Assembly (NCBI RefSeq): GCF_024701975.1
Contig: NZ_JANLNM010000003.1
Location: 248,001 to 312,000, forward strand
Source of the DNA: Variovorax sp. ZS18.2.2
GTDB lineage: Bacteria > Pseudomonadota > Gammaproteobacteria > Burkholderiales > Burkholderiaceae_C
Direction: 5' to 3'
DNA: 64,000 nt
Under the pieces are notes generated by a model that did no database searches, was not told the DNA's origin, and saw only the letters and a list, made by a program, of their open reading frames with translations. Below, piece after piece: positions 44,631 through 53,361 of the stretch (its first letter is position 1; each line of letters starts with the position of its first letter). Position numbers and translations under genes: made by a program.

Positions 44631-46685
44631 TCAGAGCGCGACGGCTATCGGCAGATCCGATTCCGAGTTGGCGCTCTCTTCGGTGCGATCCACCACGGTC
44701 ATCGCCAAACGATGCCGCTCCATGTGCACCCAGTCGACCACCTCTGCATGGGGCTGGTAGCCTGGCAACATCTGCTGCAGCGCACGCTTCAGTGCCGGGA
44801 CATCGCTGTTTCGGAGCGCCGCATCCAACACGTCGAACTGACGCCAAAGCTCTTCTTGAGGTAGGCATGCCTCGTGCGCTTTCATCACGCGCGGATGCAC
44901 TGTCGGCAAAGCGTTGTTACCGATCAGCAGTTCCTCGTACAGCTTCTCGCCTGGCCGCAGGCCGGTGACGTGGAGTTCGATGTCGCCATCGGGCGAAGCC
45001 TCGTCCCGCACCGTTCGCCCCGACAGTTCCACCAGCCGGCGCGCCAGATCGATGATGCGCACTGGCTCTCCCATGTCGAGCACGAACACGTCCCCGCCCT
45101 CGGCCATCGCGCTCGCCTGGATCACCAATTGCGCAGCCTCGGGAATGGTCATGAAGTAACGGGTGATGTCCGTATGCGTCAACGTGATGGGCCCGCCCGC
45201 TTCGATCTGCCGCCGGAACAGCGGGACCACCGAACCACTGGAGCCCAGCACGTTGCCGAAACGAACCATCGAGAAGCAGGTACTGGATTTTTGTTGCGCG
45301 AGCCCCTGCAACGTCATTTCGGCGAGCCTCTTGCTGGCACCCATGATGTTGGTCGGCCGCACCGCTTTGTCGGTGCTGATCAACACGAAACGGCGAACCT
45401 TGCACTCCATGGCGACCCGAGCCGCTGTGAGCGTGCCTATTGCGTTGTTGCGCACGCCTTCGACGGGGTTGTGCTCGACCAGTGGCACGTGCTTGTAGGC
45501 CGCTGCGTGATAGACCGTGTCCGGGTGCCAAGCGCGCATCACTTCACGCAACCGCGCCGCATCGCAAACCGAAGCCAGCAGGGGAACCACGTGAATGTGG
45601 GGTGCCAACGCTTCGAGTTCCTGGTGGATGCCGTAAAGCGCGTACTCGTTCATCTCGACCAGCAGCAGCGTCTTCGGCGAAAGTTGCACGATCTGCCGGC
45701 ACAGCTCGCTGCCGATGGACCCGCCAGCCCCGGTCACCAGAACGACTTGATGGCGAATGTTCCTGTGCAGCAAATCGCCCAGCGGCGCGACGGGATCACG
45801 CCCCAGCAGATCCTCGATGTCGACCTCAAGCAGATCGTGAACCTGCACTCTTCCGTTGGCGAGATCGGCCAGCGCCGGTAGCGTCCGCACGTGCAGGTAC
45901 AAGGGCAACAGCTGGTTCAGGATCTCAGCCCGGCGCGCACGACCGGCTGCAGGCATTGCCAACAGGACATCGGTAATGCCCAGTCTTGTGGCGTTGTCGC
46001 TGAGCCAATCCGGCGATTCGATGCGCAACCCATGAAGGGTGTTGCCCTGGAGGCGCCTGTCGTCGTCGACGAAGGCTCGAACCATCATCTCGCGGCTCTG
46101 GGTCAATGCGGCAGCCAGTTGAAGCCCGGCACCACCAGCACCATAGATCACCACTTGCGGCAGCGCTTTTCGATCGATCGCGCTCATGTACATGCCGCCT
46201 AGCCAGTAGCGCGCGAACATGCGCGAACAGGCAACCGCCAGAAACAGCAGCAGGGGCATCAGGAAGCCTACCGTGCGCGGTACGCCCTTCACGCCGATCA
46301 CAGAAAACATGAGTCCGTAACCGACACCAAACAATATGCAGGCACGCACGATAGCCATCAATGCAGCAGGGCCCGCGTAGCGAAAGATGGCTCGATACAG
46401 ACCGAAAACGATGAAGAGCGGGAGCGCACCTGCGACGGCAGCGACAACCGCTGACCATTGGACTCCGCGCAAGGTTACCCACTGCTCGTAACGAAGACTG
46501 AATGCCACCCAAACGCACAGGACGCAAAGCGCAGCATCGACCGCCAAAGCCAGCAGGCGTTTGGCAGGGCGAGACATCGCAAGCAAGGGTGCCGCAAGAC
46601 GGTTGAACAGAACTCTCACCTGAGTGAATAATTGTTTTTGGCGGATAACAATTTTCCACGAAGGGCGCGCACTTGACTCCCTCAT
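44631..46685 (-). CDS. wbpM: WbpM/CapD-type nucleotide-sugar 4,6-dehydratase (membrane-bound)
   Basis: A 684-residue polysaccharide biosynthesis protein, last gene of the minus-strand cluster. Four N-terminal membrane helices (about 42-150) precede a CoA-binding-like Rossmann fold with VVIYGAGGAGLQLAAAL. The catalytic extended SDR domain (about 310-600) has VTGAGGSIGSELCRQI, YHAAAYKHVPLVEHNP and STDKAVRPTNIMGASKRLAE, the SMK-type triad of WbpM in which Met replaces Tyr. It converts UDP-GlcNAc to UDP-4-keto-6-deoxy-GlcNAc for the initiating sugar. The start is uncertain: a GTG at 46619 or an ATG at 46577 are alternatives nearer the first helix. It converges on gfcCD across 204 bases containing a GCCCGG-CTG-CCGGGC hairpin. 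Confidence 0.9.
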   Translation of the reverse strand: MRESSARPSWKIVIRQKQLFTQVRVLFNRLAAPLLAMSRPAKRLLALAVDAALCVLCVWVAFSLRYEQWVTLRGVQWSAVVAAVAGALPLFIVFGLYRAIFRYAGPAALMAIVRACILFGVGYGLMFSVIGVKGVPRTVGFLMPLLLFLAVACSRMFARYWLGGMYMSAIDRKALPQVVIYGAGGAGLQLAAALTQSREMMVRAFVDDDRRLQGNTLHGLRIESPDWLSDNATRLGITDVLLAMPAAGRARRAEILNQLLPLYLHVRTLPALADLANGRVQVHDLLEVDIEDLLGRDPVAPLGDLLHRNIRHQVVLVTGAGGSIGSELCRQIVQLSPKTLLLVEMNEYALYGIHQELEALAPHIHVVPLLASVCDAARLREVMRAWHPDTVYHAAAYKHVPLVEHNPVEGVRNNAIGTLTAARVAMECKVRRFVLISTDKAVRPTNIMGASKRLAEMTLQGLAQQKSSTCFSMVRFGNVLGSSGSVVPLFRRQIEAGGPITLTHTDITRYFMTIPEAAQLVIQASAMAEGGDVFVLDMGEPVRIIDLARRLVELSGRTVRDEASPDGDIELHVTGLRPGEKLYEELLIGNNALPTVHPRVMKAHEACLPQEELWRQFDVLDAALRNSDVPALKRALQQMLPGYQPHAEVVDWVHMERHRLAMTVVDRTEESANSESDLPIAVAL

Positions 46686-46778
46686 TCAGGGTATCAAGTC
46701 ACCCTAAAATGTGTGTTTGTGTTTCGTCCGTCGGACCATTCCTACGCTACTGCCTGTATCGCCTAGTACACCGATACC

Positions 46779-49034
46779 TCAAACGGCGTCCTTGTACTTG
46801 TACTCCGTGTAACGGTAGCCGCCATATTTGTAGCCATAGCTGCCGTAGTGCCGACGCGAGAGGTCCATGCCATTGAAGACAACGCCGCTGACTCGCTGAC
46901 CCGCATGTGCCAAGCGCTTGACGCTTTCGTTGAGTTCGCCGAGTTGAGTGAGACTGTCGCGAGCCACCAGCAGGATCGCTCCGGCGTAAGCTGCAACCGC
47001 CGCGGCATCGGCGGCCACGAGCACAGGCGGGCTGTCGATCACAACCAAGTCATAGCGCGTCGACATGGCATCCAGGAACTCTCTCAGCGCCGACGACAAC
47101 ATCATGCTCGCCGGATTGAACGGGTAGTTGCCTGTGGTCAGAACGTCGAGATTGGGAGTCACCTGGCTGTGGATCGCCTGCTCACTCGTCATGTCACCCG
47201 TCAGGACATCGGCCAGCCCCCCTTTACGCGGCAGGCCAAAGGCCGTGTGGAGATGACCCTTTCGCAAGTCGGCGTCGACCAGCAGCACGCGTCGACCAGC
47301 CTCGGCCATGATGGCCGCAAAATTGCCTGAAACGAAGCTCTTTCCCACCCCTGGCGTGGCGCCGGTGATGAGCACGCGGTTGTTGCCGCTCTCCATCAAG
47401 GTCAACTGCAAAGAGATGCGCAGGTTGCGCAAGCTCTCTATGGCCAGGCTTTCTGGATCGGTGATAGCCAGCACTTGAACGCCACCGACGCCGCCTGCGA
47501 TGCGTTGGAGGATCCGCTCCTGCTCAAGGGCAAGGGGCACGACGGAATAAACATTCAGTCCGAGGCGATCCTCGATTTCCTGAGGATTGTTGATGCCGCT
47601 GGCCATTTTGCTGCGCACGATGGCCAAGGTAATGCCAGCCAACAGACCCAACACAAGCGACAGCATGACAACAAGTGGCTTTTGAGGCTTTACAGGTCTC
47701 TTTGGCTCGGTCGCCTTGTCCAAGAGGCGCACGTTGCCGACCTTGCCTTCTTTGACGAGACGCAATTGCAGCGAGCTGTTGAGCAGAGACTTATAGAGTT
47801 CGCCATTGACGCGGACATCGCGCTCCAGCCGCAGCGCATCACGTTGAACGACCGGCATGGCGCTCACGCGGCGGTCCATGTCGTCGAGTTCGCGGCGGAG
47901 GGCAGAGATCTGACCATCGATCACGCCGACCTTTGGATTTGTGGCGGTAAAGCGCGCGCGCAGTTCGCGCCGCTGCTGCTCCGACTCAAGCAACTTTGTT
48001 CGCAGTTCCACTGATCGGCCCAGCACCGCTTTGGCCTCCTCGTCGAAGGCGATGGTGCCGTTCTTGTTCCGGAAGCTCGCATAGGCATCTTCAGAGCCCT
48101 CGAGTTGCTTCTTGAACTCAGGCAGTTGCTGGTCGAGGAATTCGAGCGTCTTCTCAGCTTCGGCTGCCTTGCGCTCGATATTCTGGTGTACGTATTGCGC
48201 GCCGATTTCGTTGAGGATGCGCCGCAAACGGTCGCGATCGCTGTCCTCAAGGGTCAAGCTGATCACGTTCGACTGCTTGCCTTGCTCGCCAAGCTGCACG
48301 CGCCTTTGCAGGTCCTCAGTGGTGGTGAGCAGGGACGCACGCGAGACGACGAACTCCGCACCAGGTTTTCCATCGAGTTTCGACACCATCAGTGTGATGG
48401 CGCCGTTGGCTCCTTCCTGAGTCAGCAGCTTGCCGACCGTGCCTGTCAGTGGGCTTGGCAGGTCTGGATGCATGAGCGTGTACTGCCCGTTGGCCTGAGC
48501 AGTGATCATGAAGGGCTGCTGGTCCTCGAGCACGGTGGGCACGTCGAACTTGGCGATATCGATCGCCTCCGTGCCCGACACGTAGCCGCTCAAGCCGAGG
48601 AATCCAGGCTCCGACAGTCCTTTCGCTCGCCGTGCGAGCCATTCGCCAATCAGCGGGATACGGCGCGGTTGCGCATCGATGTACAAGCGCGTTGCCTCAA
48701 CCGCCCCACCCATGATCATGCGCGATCGAAGAATCTGAATTTCGCCGGTTGCAGGCGTCTTCACGTCAAATAGGTTGGCAGTGTCACCAAGGAAGTTCTT
48801 GGCGTCGGGTGCCGAATCTTCAACCTGAACCAGTAGATTTGACTGATAGATGGGCGTGGACAGAAGCGCGTAGGCGACCCCCAACACGACGGCGATGAAC
48901 GTGACGCCTGCTACCAACCATTTGCGGTCGACCAGGATGTCAAGATACTCAGACAGGTGGATCGCATCCTCGTCGTCCCGTGGGGGAGCGACCGCAGATA
49001 CAGAAGAAACCGGTGAAGAGGCGAGAGAAGTCAT
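46779..49034 (-). CDS. wzc: Wzc-type tyrosine autokinase/polysaccharide co-polymerase
   Basis: The ATG at 49034 overlaps the wzb stop, giving 751 residues. Two membrane helices (about 40-60 and 440-460) flank a periplasmic Wzz-like domain with a long coiled coil (EKTLEFLDQQLPEFKKQLEG). The second helix is preceded by TEPKRPVKPQKP, the PxxP co-polymerase motif. The cytoplasmic BY-kinase has Walker A ITGATPGVGKSFVSGNFA (about 560), Walker A' VLLVDADLRKGHLH and Walker B LVVIDSPPVLVAADA. A C-terminal tyrosine cluster, YGSYGYKYGGYRYTEYKY, holds eight Tyr. It controls chain length and export by cycles of autophosphorylation reversed by Wzb. Confidence 0.95.
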   Translation of the reverse strand: MTSLASSPVSSVSAVAPPRDDEDAIHLSEYLDILVDRKWLVAGVTFIAVVLGVAYALLSTPIYQSNLLVQVEDSAPDAKNFLGDTANLFDVKTPATGEIQILRSRMIMGGAVEATRLYIDAQPRRIPLIGEWLARRAKGLSEPGFLGLSGYVSGTEAIDIAKFDVPTVLEDQQPFMITAQANGQYTLMHPDLPSPLTGTVGKLLTQEGANGAITLMVSKLDGKPGAEFVVSRASLLTTTEDLQRRVQLGEQGKQSNVISLTLEDSDRDRLRRILNEIGAQYVHQNIERKAAEAEKTLEFLDQQLPEFKKQLEGSEDAYASFRNKNGTIAFDEEAKAVLGRSVELRTKLLESEQQRRELRARFTATNPKVGVIDGQISALRRELDDMDRRVSAMPVVQRDALRLERDVRVNGELYKSLLNSSLQLRLVKEGKVGNVRLLDKATEPKRPVKPQKPLVVMLSLVLGLLAGITLAIVRSKMASGINNPQEIEDRLGLNVYSVVPLALEQERILQRIAGGVGGVQVLAITDPESLAIESLRNLRISLQLTLMESGNNRVLITGATPGVGKSFVSGNFAAIMAEAGRRVLLVDADLRKGHLHTAFGLPRKGGLADVLTGDMTSEQAIHSQVTPNLDVLTTGNYPFNPASMMLSSALREFLDAMSTRYDLVVIDSPPVLVAADAAAVAAYAGAILLVARDSLTQLGELNESVKRLAHAGQRVSGVVFNGMDLSRRHYGSYGYKYGGYRYTEYKYKDAV

Positions 49035-49465
49035 GAAAGTTTCTTGATGCGCTCGACCCACGCGCTGGCGCCGTCGTCGATGAGTTTCAGGGCTCGCTCG
49101 AAGGCCGGCTGGCCCAAGCGGTAGGGATCGGGGATGTCCACACGTGCGACTTCACCCAGACGAAACAGTTTGCCGCGCGTGAGCGGATGGCGTTGATTGA
49201 TGTGCAAGCGCTGCTCCTCATCCATCGCCAGGATCAGATCAGCCTCCTGGCACATCAGATTGGTCAACTGCCGCGCACGATGAGACTCGATGTTGAGTCC
49301 GCGCTCCGCCATGAGTTTGCGCGCCAGGGCGTCAGCTGGCTGACCCACGAGCGCACCGATTCCAGCAGACGACACCTTCAAGGACGGCAGGGCTGCGGCG
49401 ATCAGCGCTTCACCCATCGGGCTGCGGCAGATATTGCCGATGCATACGATCAATACGGACTTCAT
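49031..49465 (-). CDS. wzb: Wzb-type low-molecular-weight protein tyrosine phosphatase
   Basis: A 144-residue cytoplasmic phosphatase. The P-loop is VLIVCIGNICRSPMGEAL (CX5R), and the general acid is the Asp pair in VDIPDPYRLGQPAFERAL. HRARQLTNLMCQEADLILAMD is family-typical. It dephosphorylates the tyrosine tail of Wzc, encoded directly downstream with a four-base overlap. A GTG at 49477 would add four residues; the ATG is chosen because it matches the usual family start. The gene order wzb-wzc parallels etp-etk of the E. coli group 4 capsule operon, in which these follow gfcABCDE. Confidence 0.94.
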   Translation of the reverse strand: MKSVLIVCIGNICRSPMGEALIAAALPSLKVSSAGIGALVGQPADALARKLMAERGLNIESHRARQLTNLMCQEADLILAMDEEQRLHINQRHPLTRGKLFRLGEVARVDIPDPYRLGQPAFERALKLIDDGASAWVERIKKLS

Positions 49466-49568
49466 GGCGTGGGACACCCCATGAGGTCTGCGACAACCAG
49501 CAGCCGCGTTCGACGATTAATCAAAGTAAAGAACTCCCTCTTTTGGGTCACATTTTAGTTGGTGGTTG

Positions 49569-49967
49569 TCACAGACCTGGCCCGGAAACCCGTGCCGATT
49601 GAGCCTCTGTCTGCGAGCGCACGTGTCGCCGTCCCAGTCGAGCCGCCAACTCGCCGAACACAAGCCCAACGCCATCTGCCAGCAGGTCCCACCATTCGGC
49701 GAACCGGTCAGCTGTGAATGACTGCAGCACCTCGATCAAGCCTCCATAGACCAACAGCCCCAGTAGCACCGCTACCGTGCGTCCCGGCCAAGCGTGATTG
49801 CCAAGAAAAGCGAGCACTGCAAAGGCGAGCAGATGATTGGTCTTGTCCCATCCGGTCGTGGGAATGGGACTGCTGGAGGGTACGAGTGCAAGCACGAGGA
49901 TCGCAATCGCGAAACCCCAGAAGCCGAGACGGCACACCACATTCAGTTGCTCTTGCTGATGTTTCAT
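49569..49967 (-). CDS. VanZ-like small membrane protein
   Basis: The start is the ATG for MKHQQEQLNVV (49967), with AAGGAA six bases upstream and a four-base overlap with the acyltransferase stop. The 132-residue protein has three or four membrane helices. DKTNHLLAFAVLAFLGNHAW, YGGLIEVLQSFTADRFAEWWDLLADGVG and the acidic EVLQ/WWDLLAD residues are VanZ-family hallmarks. VanZ of enterococci gives low-level teicoplanin resistance; homologues are frequent in polysaccharide loci without assigned function. Here it sits between an acyltransferase and wzb in the export part of the operon. Confidence 0.85.
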   Translation of the reverse strand: MKHQQEQLNVVCRLGFWGFAIAILVLALVPSSSPIPTTGWDKTNHLLAFAVLAFLGNHAWPGRTVAVLLGLLVYGGLIEVLQSFTADRFAEWWDLLADGVGLVFGELAARLGRRHVRSQTEAQSARVSGPGL

Positions 49968-50557
49968 TTTCCTTGGTCGCTTGATCGTGCGCTCCCTAAG
50001 CTCTGACTTGTACATATCTGATCAGGCGCAACTCGGGCTCCGTGCAAAACCGACGCTCCCACCTGCATCCACGCGCGGCGCCCCAACACACTCCCCCCTC
50101 CCATACCTGCTTTAACGCCAAGATGAGCAAACGGTTCCACGATGCAATCGTGGTCGACTACGGCGCCTGAGTTGACGATAACGCCCTCTCCTAGCTGAGC
50201 GCCAGTCCCAATGACGGCGCCCGCCAGGACTACGCAACCCTTATCCACGACTGCTCGAGGAGAAACGACGGCAGCCGGATGGATCACTGTTGCGAAAGCA
50301 AACCCTTCGGCCCGAATTCGCGCATGTAGTGCTTCTCGCAAGGAGTTGCTCCCGATGGCCACGATCACCACGTCAACCTGGCCACGGCATGCCGGCAACA
50401 TGGAGGTCGCTCCCAGTATCGGCCAGTCCCACAGACGCTCTTGACCTCCAACCCCATCGTCAAGAAAGCCTGCAAGTAAATACTCATTGCGAAGCAATAC
50501 GGCCTCGGCCACGGAACGACCATGGCCGCCAGCTCCAATGATCAACAGCCGATTCAT
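49964..50557 (-). CDS. PglD/NeuD-like sugar O- or N-acyltransferase
   Basis: A 197-residue protein with an N-terminal Rossmann-like part (LLIIGAGGHGRSVAEAVLLR) and a left-handed beta-helix. The helix part has VIHPAAVVSPRAVVDKGCVV, GVIVNSGAVVDHDCIVEPFAHLG, with the catalytic His in VDHDC, and VKAGMGGGSVLGRRAWMQVGA. PglD acetylates UDP-4-amino-6-deoxy sugars, but no PglE-type aminotransferase is in the window, so it may instead acetylate another amino sugar or a hydroxyl. The C-terminus (ICTSQSLGSARSSDQGK) departs from the common ending of the family. It lies between the initiating transferase and the VanZ gene. Confidence 0.85.
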   Translation of the reverse strand: MNRLLIIGAGGHGRSVAEAVLLRNEYLLAGFLDDGVGGQERLWDWPILGATSMLPACRGQVDVVIVAIGSNSLREALHARIRAEGFAFATVIHPAAVVSPRAVVDKGCVVLAGAVIGTGAQLGEGVIVNSGAVVDHDCIVEPFAHLGVKAGMGGGSVLGRRAWMQVGASVLHGARVAPDQICTSQSLGSARSSDQGK

Positions 50558-50576
50558 TGTTGCCTCACCTTGAATT

Positions 50577-51137
50577 TCAATGCGCCACCCCGTCGCGCTT
50601 CAGCACACTGATAAAAGTCCGCCAAAGCACGTGGATATCGAATTGAATGGACTTTCGCTGAAGATATTCGAAATCGAGTTCGACCTTGGCCGCGATGGGC
50701 AATTCATCCCTGCCATTGACTTGCGCCCATCCCGTCAGCCCCGGGACCAATTGATGCACGCCGTATCGGGTACGCAATTCAATCAAATCAGATTGATTGA
50801 ATAACGCGGGACGAGGGCCCACAAAACTCATATCACCCGTCAAAATGCTCCACAACTGTGGCAACTCATCAAGGCTACTTTTACGCAAAAAAGAACCAAT
50901 TGGTGTCAGATGGGATTGCGGATTCAATAGAAGGTGAGTAGCAACTGCCGGAGTACCGACCCGCATGCTGCGAAATTTCGGCATCTTGAAGATGCGATTC
51001 TGCTGCCCCACCCGGTCCGACCAGTACAAAACGGGTCCGCGCGAAGTTAACCGCACCGCCAGCGCCACCAGCAATAAAGGTAGGCTCAATATCAGCGCCG
51101 CGAACAGAGCCAAAAAAAGATCAAACAAGCGTTTCAC
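50577..51137 (-). CDS. PglC-type initiating phosphoglycosyl transferase
   Basis: The 186-residue monotopic enzyme starts with GTG overlapping the previous stop. A single re-entrant N-terminal helix (LFDLFLALFAALILSLPLLL) precedes the conserved core: VGQQNRIFKMPKFRSMRV, GSFLRKSSLDELPQLWSILT with the catalytic Asp-Glu pair, GDMSFVGPRPALF and VPGLTGWAQVNGRDELP. It transfers a sugar-1-phosphate from UDP-sugar to undecaprenyl phosphate at the inner membrane to start the repeat unit. In P. aeruginosa O5 this step is done by the unrelated polytopic WbpL, so the initiating module differs while its position is the same. The substrate is probably the WbpM/WbpK product. Confidence 0.92.
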   Translation of the reverse strand: MKRLFDLFLALFAALILSLPLLLVALAVRLTSRGPVLYWSDRVGQQNRIFKMPKFRSMRVGTPAVATHLLLNPQSHLTPIGSFLRKSSLDELPQLWSILTGDMSFVGPRPALFNQSDLIELRTRYGVHQLVPGLTGWAQVNGRDELPIAAKVELDFEYLQRKSIQFDIHVLWRTFISVLKRDGVAH

Positions 51138-52078
51138 AACCGTACCTCCAACGCCGCCCGCTTCAAGCCTTCAACGGCAGACAATGGAGGCTCCCAGCCC
51201 AGTACCTCTCGGGCCTTGCTTATATCTATCTGCAAGCTACCGCAGATTTTCCGAACCGTTGCACGGCGTCCGACCGCGCTCCCGATAGCCTCCATCAAAG
51301 CCACAGGAACCGGTATCAACCGGGCTCGCCGGTTCAGCGATTCCCCTACAAGCCGCAGCAAATCGGACGTGGAGATGTCCTCCGCGTCGCCAGCAAGAAA
51401 GACTTGATTTGCCGCAGATGGATGTTCAATGCAACATGCAATCAAGCTTGTTAAATTATCAATTCCAACGAGTGTTCTCTGATTGTGAACTGCCCCGAAA
51501 GGCAACGGAATTCCCGATTTCACAGCCTTTATCAGACGCCCAAAATTACCGGGCGCGCCAGCACCATAAACCAGAGGTGGACGAATCACCACGACCTCCA
51601 TACCCGTTTTCTTACCAATCTCAAAGAGCCCCGTTTCTGCTTCCATTTTCGAAACCGCATACGGCTCCTGGGGCGCCGGCACATCAACTTCGGTAAATGG
51701 CCTAACACTCTCCGAGCCATTGACACCGATGGAGCTAATGAATACAAAGCGGCAAACACCCGAATCCGCAGCTTGTCGGGCCAAATTGAGGGTGCCCTGG
51801 ACATTAACAGTACGAAACTCGCTCAATGGATCAAGATTCCGCTCGCGAATGACATGCGCCCTAGCTGCCAAATGCACGACAACCTCAGCATCAAATAGCA
51901 CTCGACCCCAGTCGGTGAACGCATCAATCGAACCGACATCGACAAAATCGGCGGAATGCATGCCGGCGGGGGTACTTGCGTGCCTTAACCCGCAACGGAC
52001 TCGATGTCCCAGCGATTTCAGCTGAGGGTATAGCGAACGACCTATAAATCCGCTTCCACCGGTCATCATGCATTTCAT
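51134..52078 (-). CDS. NAD-dependent epimerase/reductase, WbpK/WbpV-like
   Basis: The start is the ATG for MKCMMTGGSGFIG (52078); a TTG at 52114 would add twelve residues. The 314-residue extended SDR has the NAD motif TGGSGFIGRSLYPQL, VVVHLAARAHVI, the catalytic Ser in FISSIGVNG and YxxxK in EPYAVSKMEAE. Proteins of this group (WbpK, WbpV) reduce the 4-keto-6-deoxy product of WbpM to UDP-D-FucNAc or UDP-D-QuiNAc. The initiating transferase gene follows with a GTGA overlap. Which of the two epimers is made cannot be read from the sequence. Base composition drops from here towards the cluster middle. Confidence 0.87.
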   Translation of the reverse strand: MKCMMTGGSGFIGRSLYPQLKSLGHRVRCGLRHASTPAGMHSADFVDVGSIDAFTDWGRVLFDAEVVVHLAARAHVIRERNLDPLSEFRTVNVQGTLNLARQAADSGVCRFVFISSIGVNGSESVRPFTEVDVPAPQEPYAVSKMEAETGLFEIGKKTGMEVVVIRPPLVYGAGAPGNFGRLIKAVKSGIPLPFGAVHNQRTLVGIDNLTSLIACCIEHPSAANQVFLAGDAEDISTSDLLRLVGESLNRRARLIPVPVALMEAIGSAVGRRATVRKICGSLQIDISKAREVLGWEPPLSAVEGLKRAALEVRL

Positions 52079-52110
52079 ATGTTTACTCTTCGCCCAGAGG
52101 TCCGAAAATA

Positions 52111-53361
52111 TCAATCCGTTTCAAACAGCGTGACATAAGAAGCAGCGAGCGCGGCGTAATCGTGATTTTTCAGAACATATGAACGGCCTCTGTCACCCAT
52201 CTCTCGTCGTTGTGTTTCCGAAAGACAGTCGATATTTTGCATAGCAAGCGCAACAGCCTTTGCGTCTCCCGGCGCAACCGAGTATCCGCAATTAGCTTCT
52301 TTTACCGGGTCATTTCCAGCGCTCACAGCAAAAACGACCGGCAATGAAGCAAGCATGTAGTCGAACAATTTGTTGGGGCTGATGCCGAATCTAAAAATTG
52401 GCTCGGGGCGAAGCGAAATGAAACCGGCACTCACTTCGCCGAATAATTCGACAATTTGCGCTTTCGGAATTTGACCAAAAATTCGGACATCCGCATCCAA
52501 TTCAAGTTCAAGCACCAGTTTTTTCAGATCAGACTCTGCCTCCCCCTTTCCCACTATCAGTGCCTTTATATTTTTGTCTCCTTGCAATTTCAAAAGAGAC
52601 ATAGCCTTCACCAAGGAGTCGACATGGTTGGGTCGCCCCAAGGCTCCGGCGTAGACAAATACGGTAAATCCGCTTTTTCTCCATTCCTTGGCAAGAGAAA
52701 TAATAGGATGCGCTTCGCTCGCGCGCTGGCCTTCCTGGCGATCAATGCCATTGGGAATATATGCCCATCGCGCCGCCGCCAACCCTCGCTCAACCATATG
52801 AGGGGCTGTCAGCGGCAAAAGCGAAACGACGCGATCGGAATATTTGTAGGAGAATTTTTCCACCCAGCCAGTGAAGCTTATCAATGGGTGATTGGCAGAA
52901 ACCCCTCCGAGCTCCACGAGACTAAGTGGCCACAAGTCCCGCACCTCGAAAAAAATCTTTGCGCCGTACTTTCTTGCAACGGAGCGGGCAGCCAGAAAGG
53001 CATATGGATGAGGACTTGACGCGATAATTACATCCGGCTTGCCGTACTGAGTGGCGTATTTTGATGAATTCCGGAAAAAATTCCAGGAAAATTGCATCAT
53101 ATTCAGTAAACGCCCCAACCCATTACCGGTGTAATTGCGCCCTCTGACAAATTCATACGGCACACCGTCAATGATTTTTTCCCCAACGTTCTGAGGCTGA
53201 TCCAAAAGGTGATGGAAGGATGCCGAAAAAACAGTCGCACGAAGACCCAGTCCAATCCAGTGATGCACAAGAAAATAGGGGCGGCTGTACCTGCCAACCC
53301 CCGGCCCTCCCGCATAAGGATGGATATACCAGACGTTGAGTTTTCTTTTGGCCTCCATCAT
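52111..53361 (-). CDS. GT4 glycosyltransferase, WbuB-like (position of wbpJ)
   Basis: A 416-residue GT-B fold enzyme of family GT4. The N-terminus LNVWYIHPYAGGPGVGRYSRP, FFEVRDLWPLSLVELGG and YIPNGIDRQEG are typical of WbuB-type HexNAc transferases. The C-terminal nucleotide domain has VFVYAGALGRPNHVDSLVKA and the EX7E-like region with GISPNKLFDYMLASLPVVFA. It probably adds the second sugar to the lipid-linked initiating residue on the cytoplasmic face. Donor and linkage are unknown. The start overlaps the wbpI stop (ATGA) and the gene is distinctly AT-richer than the flanking export genes. Confidence 0.88.
   Translation of the reverse strand: MMEAKRKLNVWYIHPYAGGPGVGRYSRPYFLVHHWIGLGLRATVFSASFHHLLDQPQNVGEKIIDGVPYEFVRGRNYTGNGLGRLLNMMQFSWNFFRNSSKYATQYGKPDVIIASSPHPYAFLAARSVARKYGAKIFFEVRDLWPLSLVELGGVSANHPLISFTGWVEKFSYKYSDRVVSLLPLTAPHMVERGLAAARWAYIPNGIDRQEGQRASEAHPIISLAKEWRKSGFTVFVYAGALGRPNHVDSLVKAMSLLKLQGDKNIKALIVGKGEAESDLKKLVLELELDADVRIFGQIPKAQIVELFGEVSAGFISLRPEPIFRFGISPNKLFDYMLASLPVVFAVSAGNDPVKEANCGYSVAPGDAKAVALAMQNIDCLSETQRREMGDRGRSYVLKNHDYAALAASYVTLFETD

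Noticed and set aside
49964..50557. Truncated PglD-like gene because of its odd C-terminus
   Set aside because: At 197 residues it is of normal family length, and the stop overlaps the next start in the normal coupled way.
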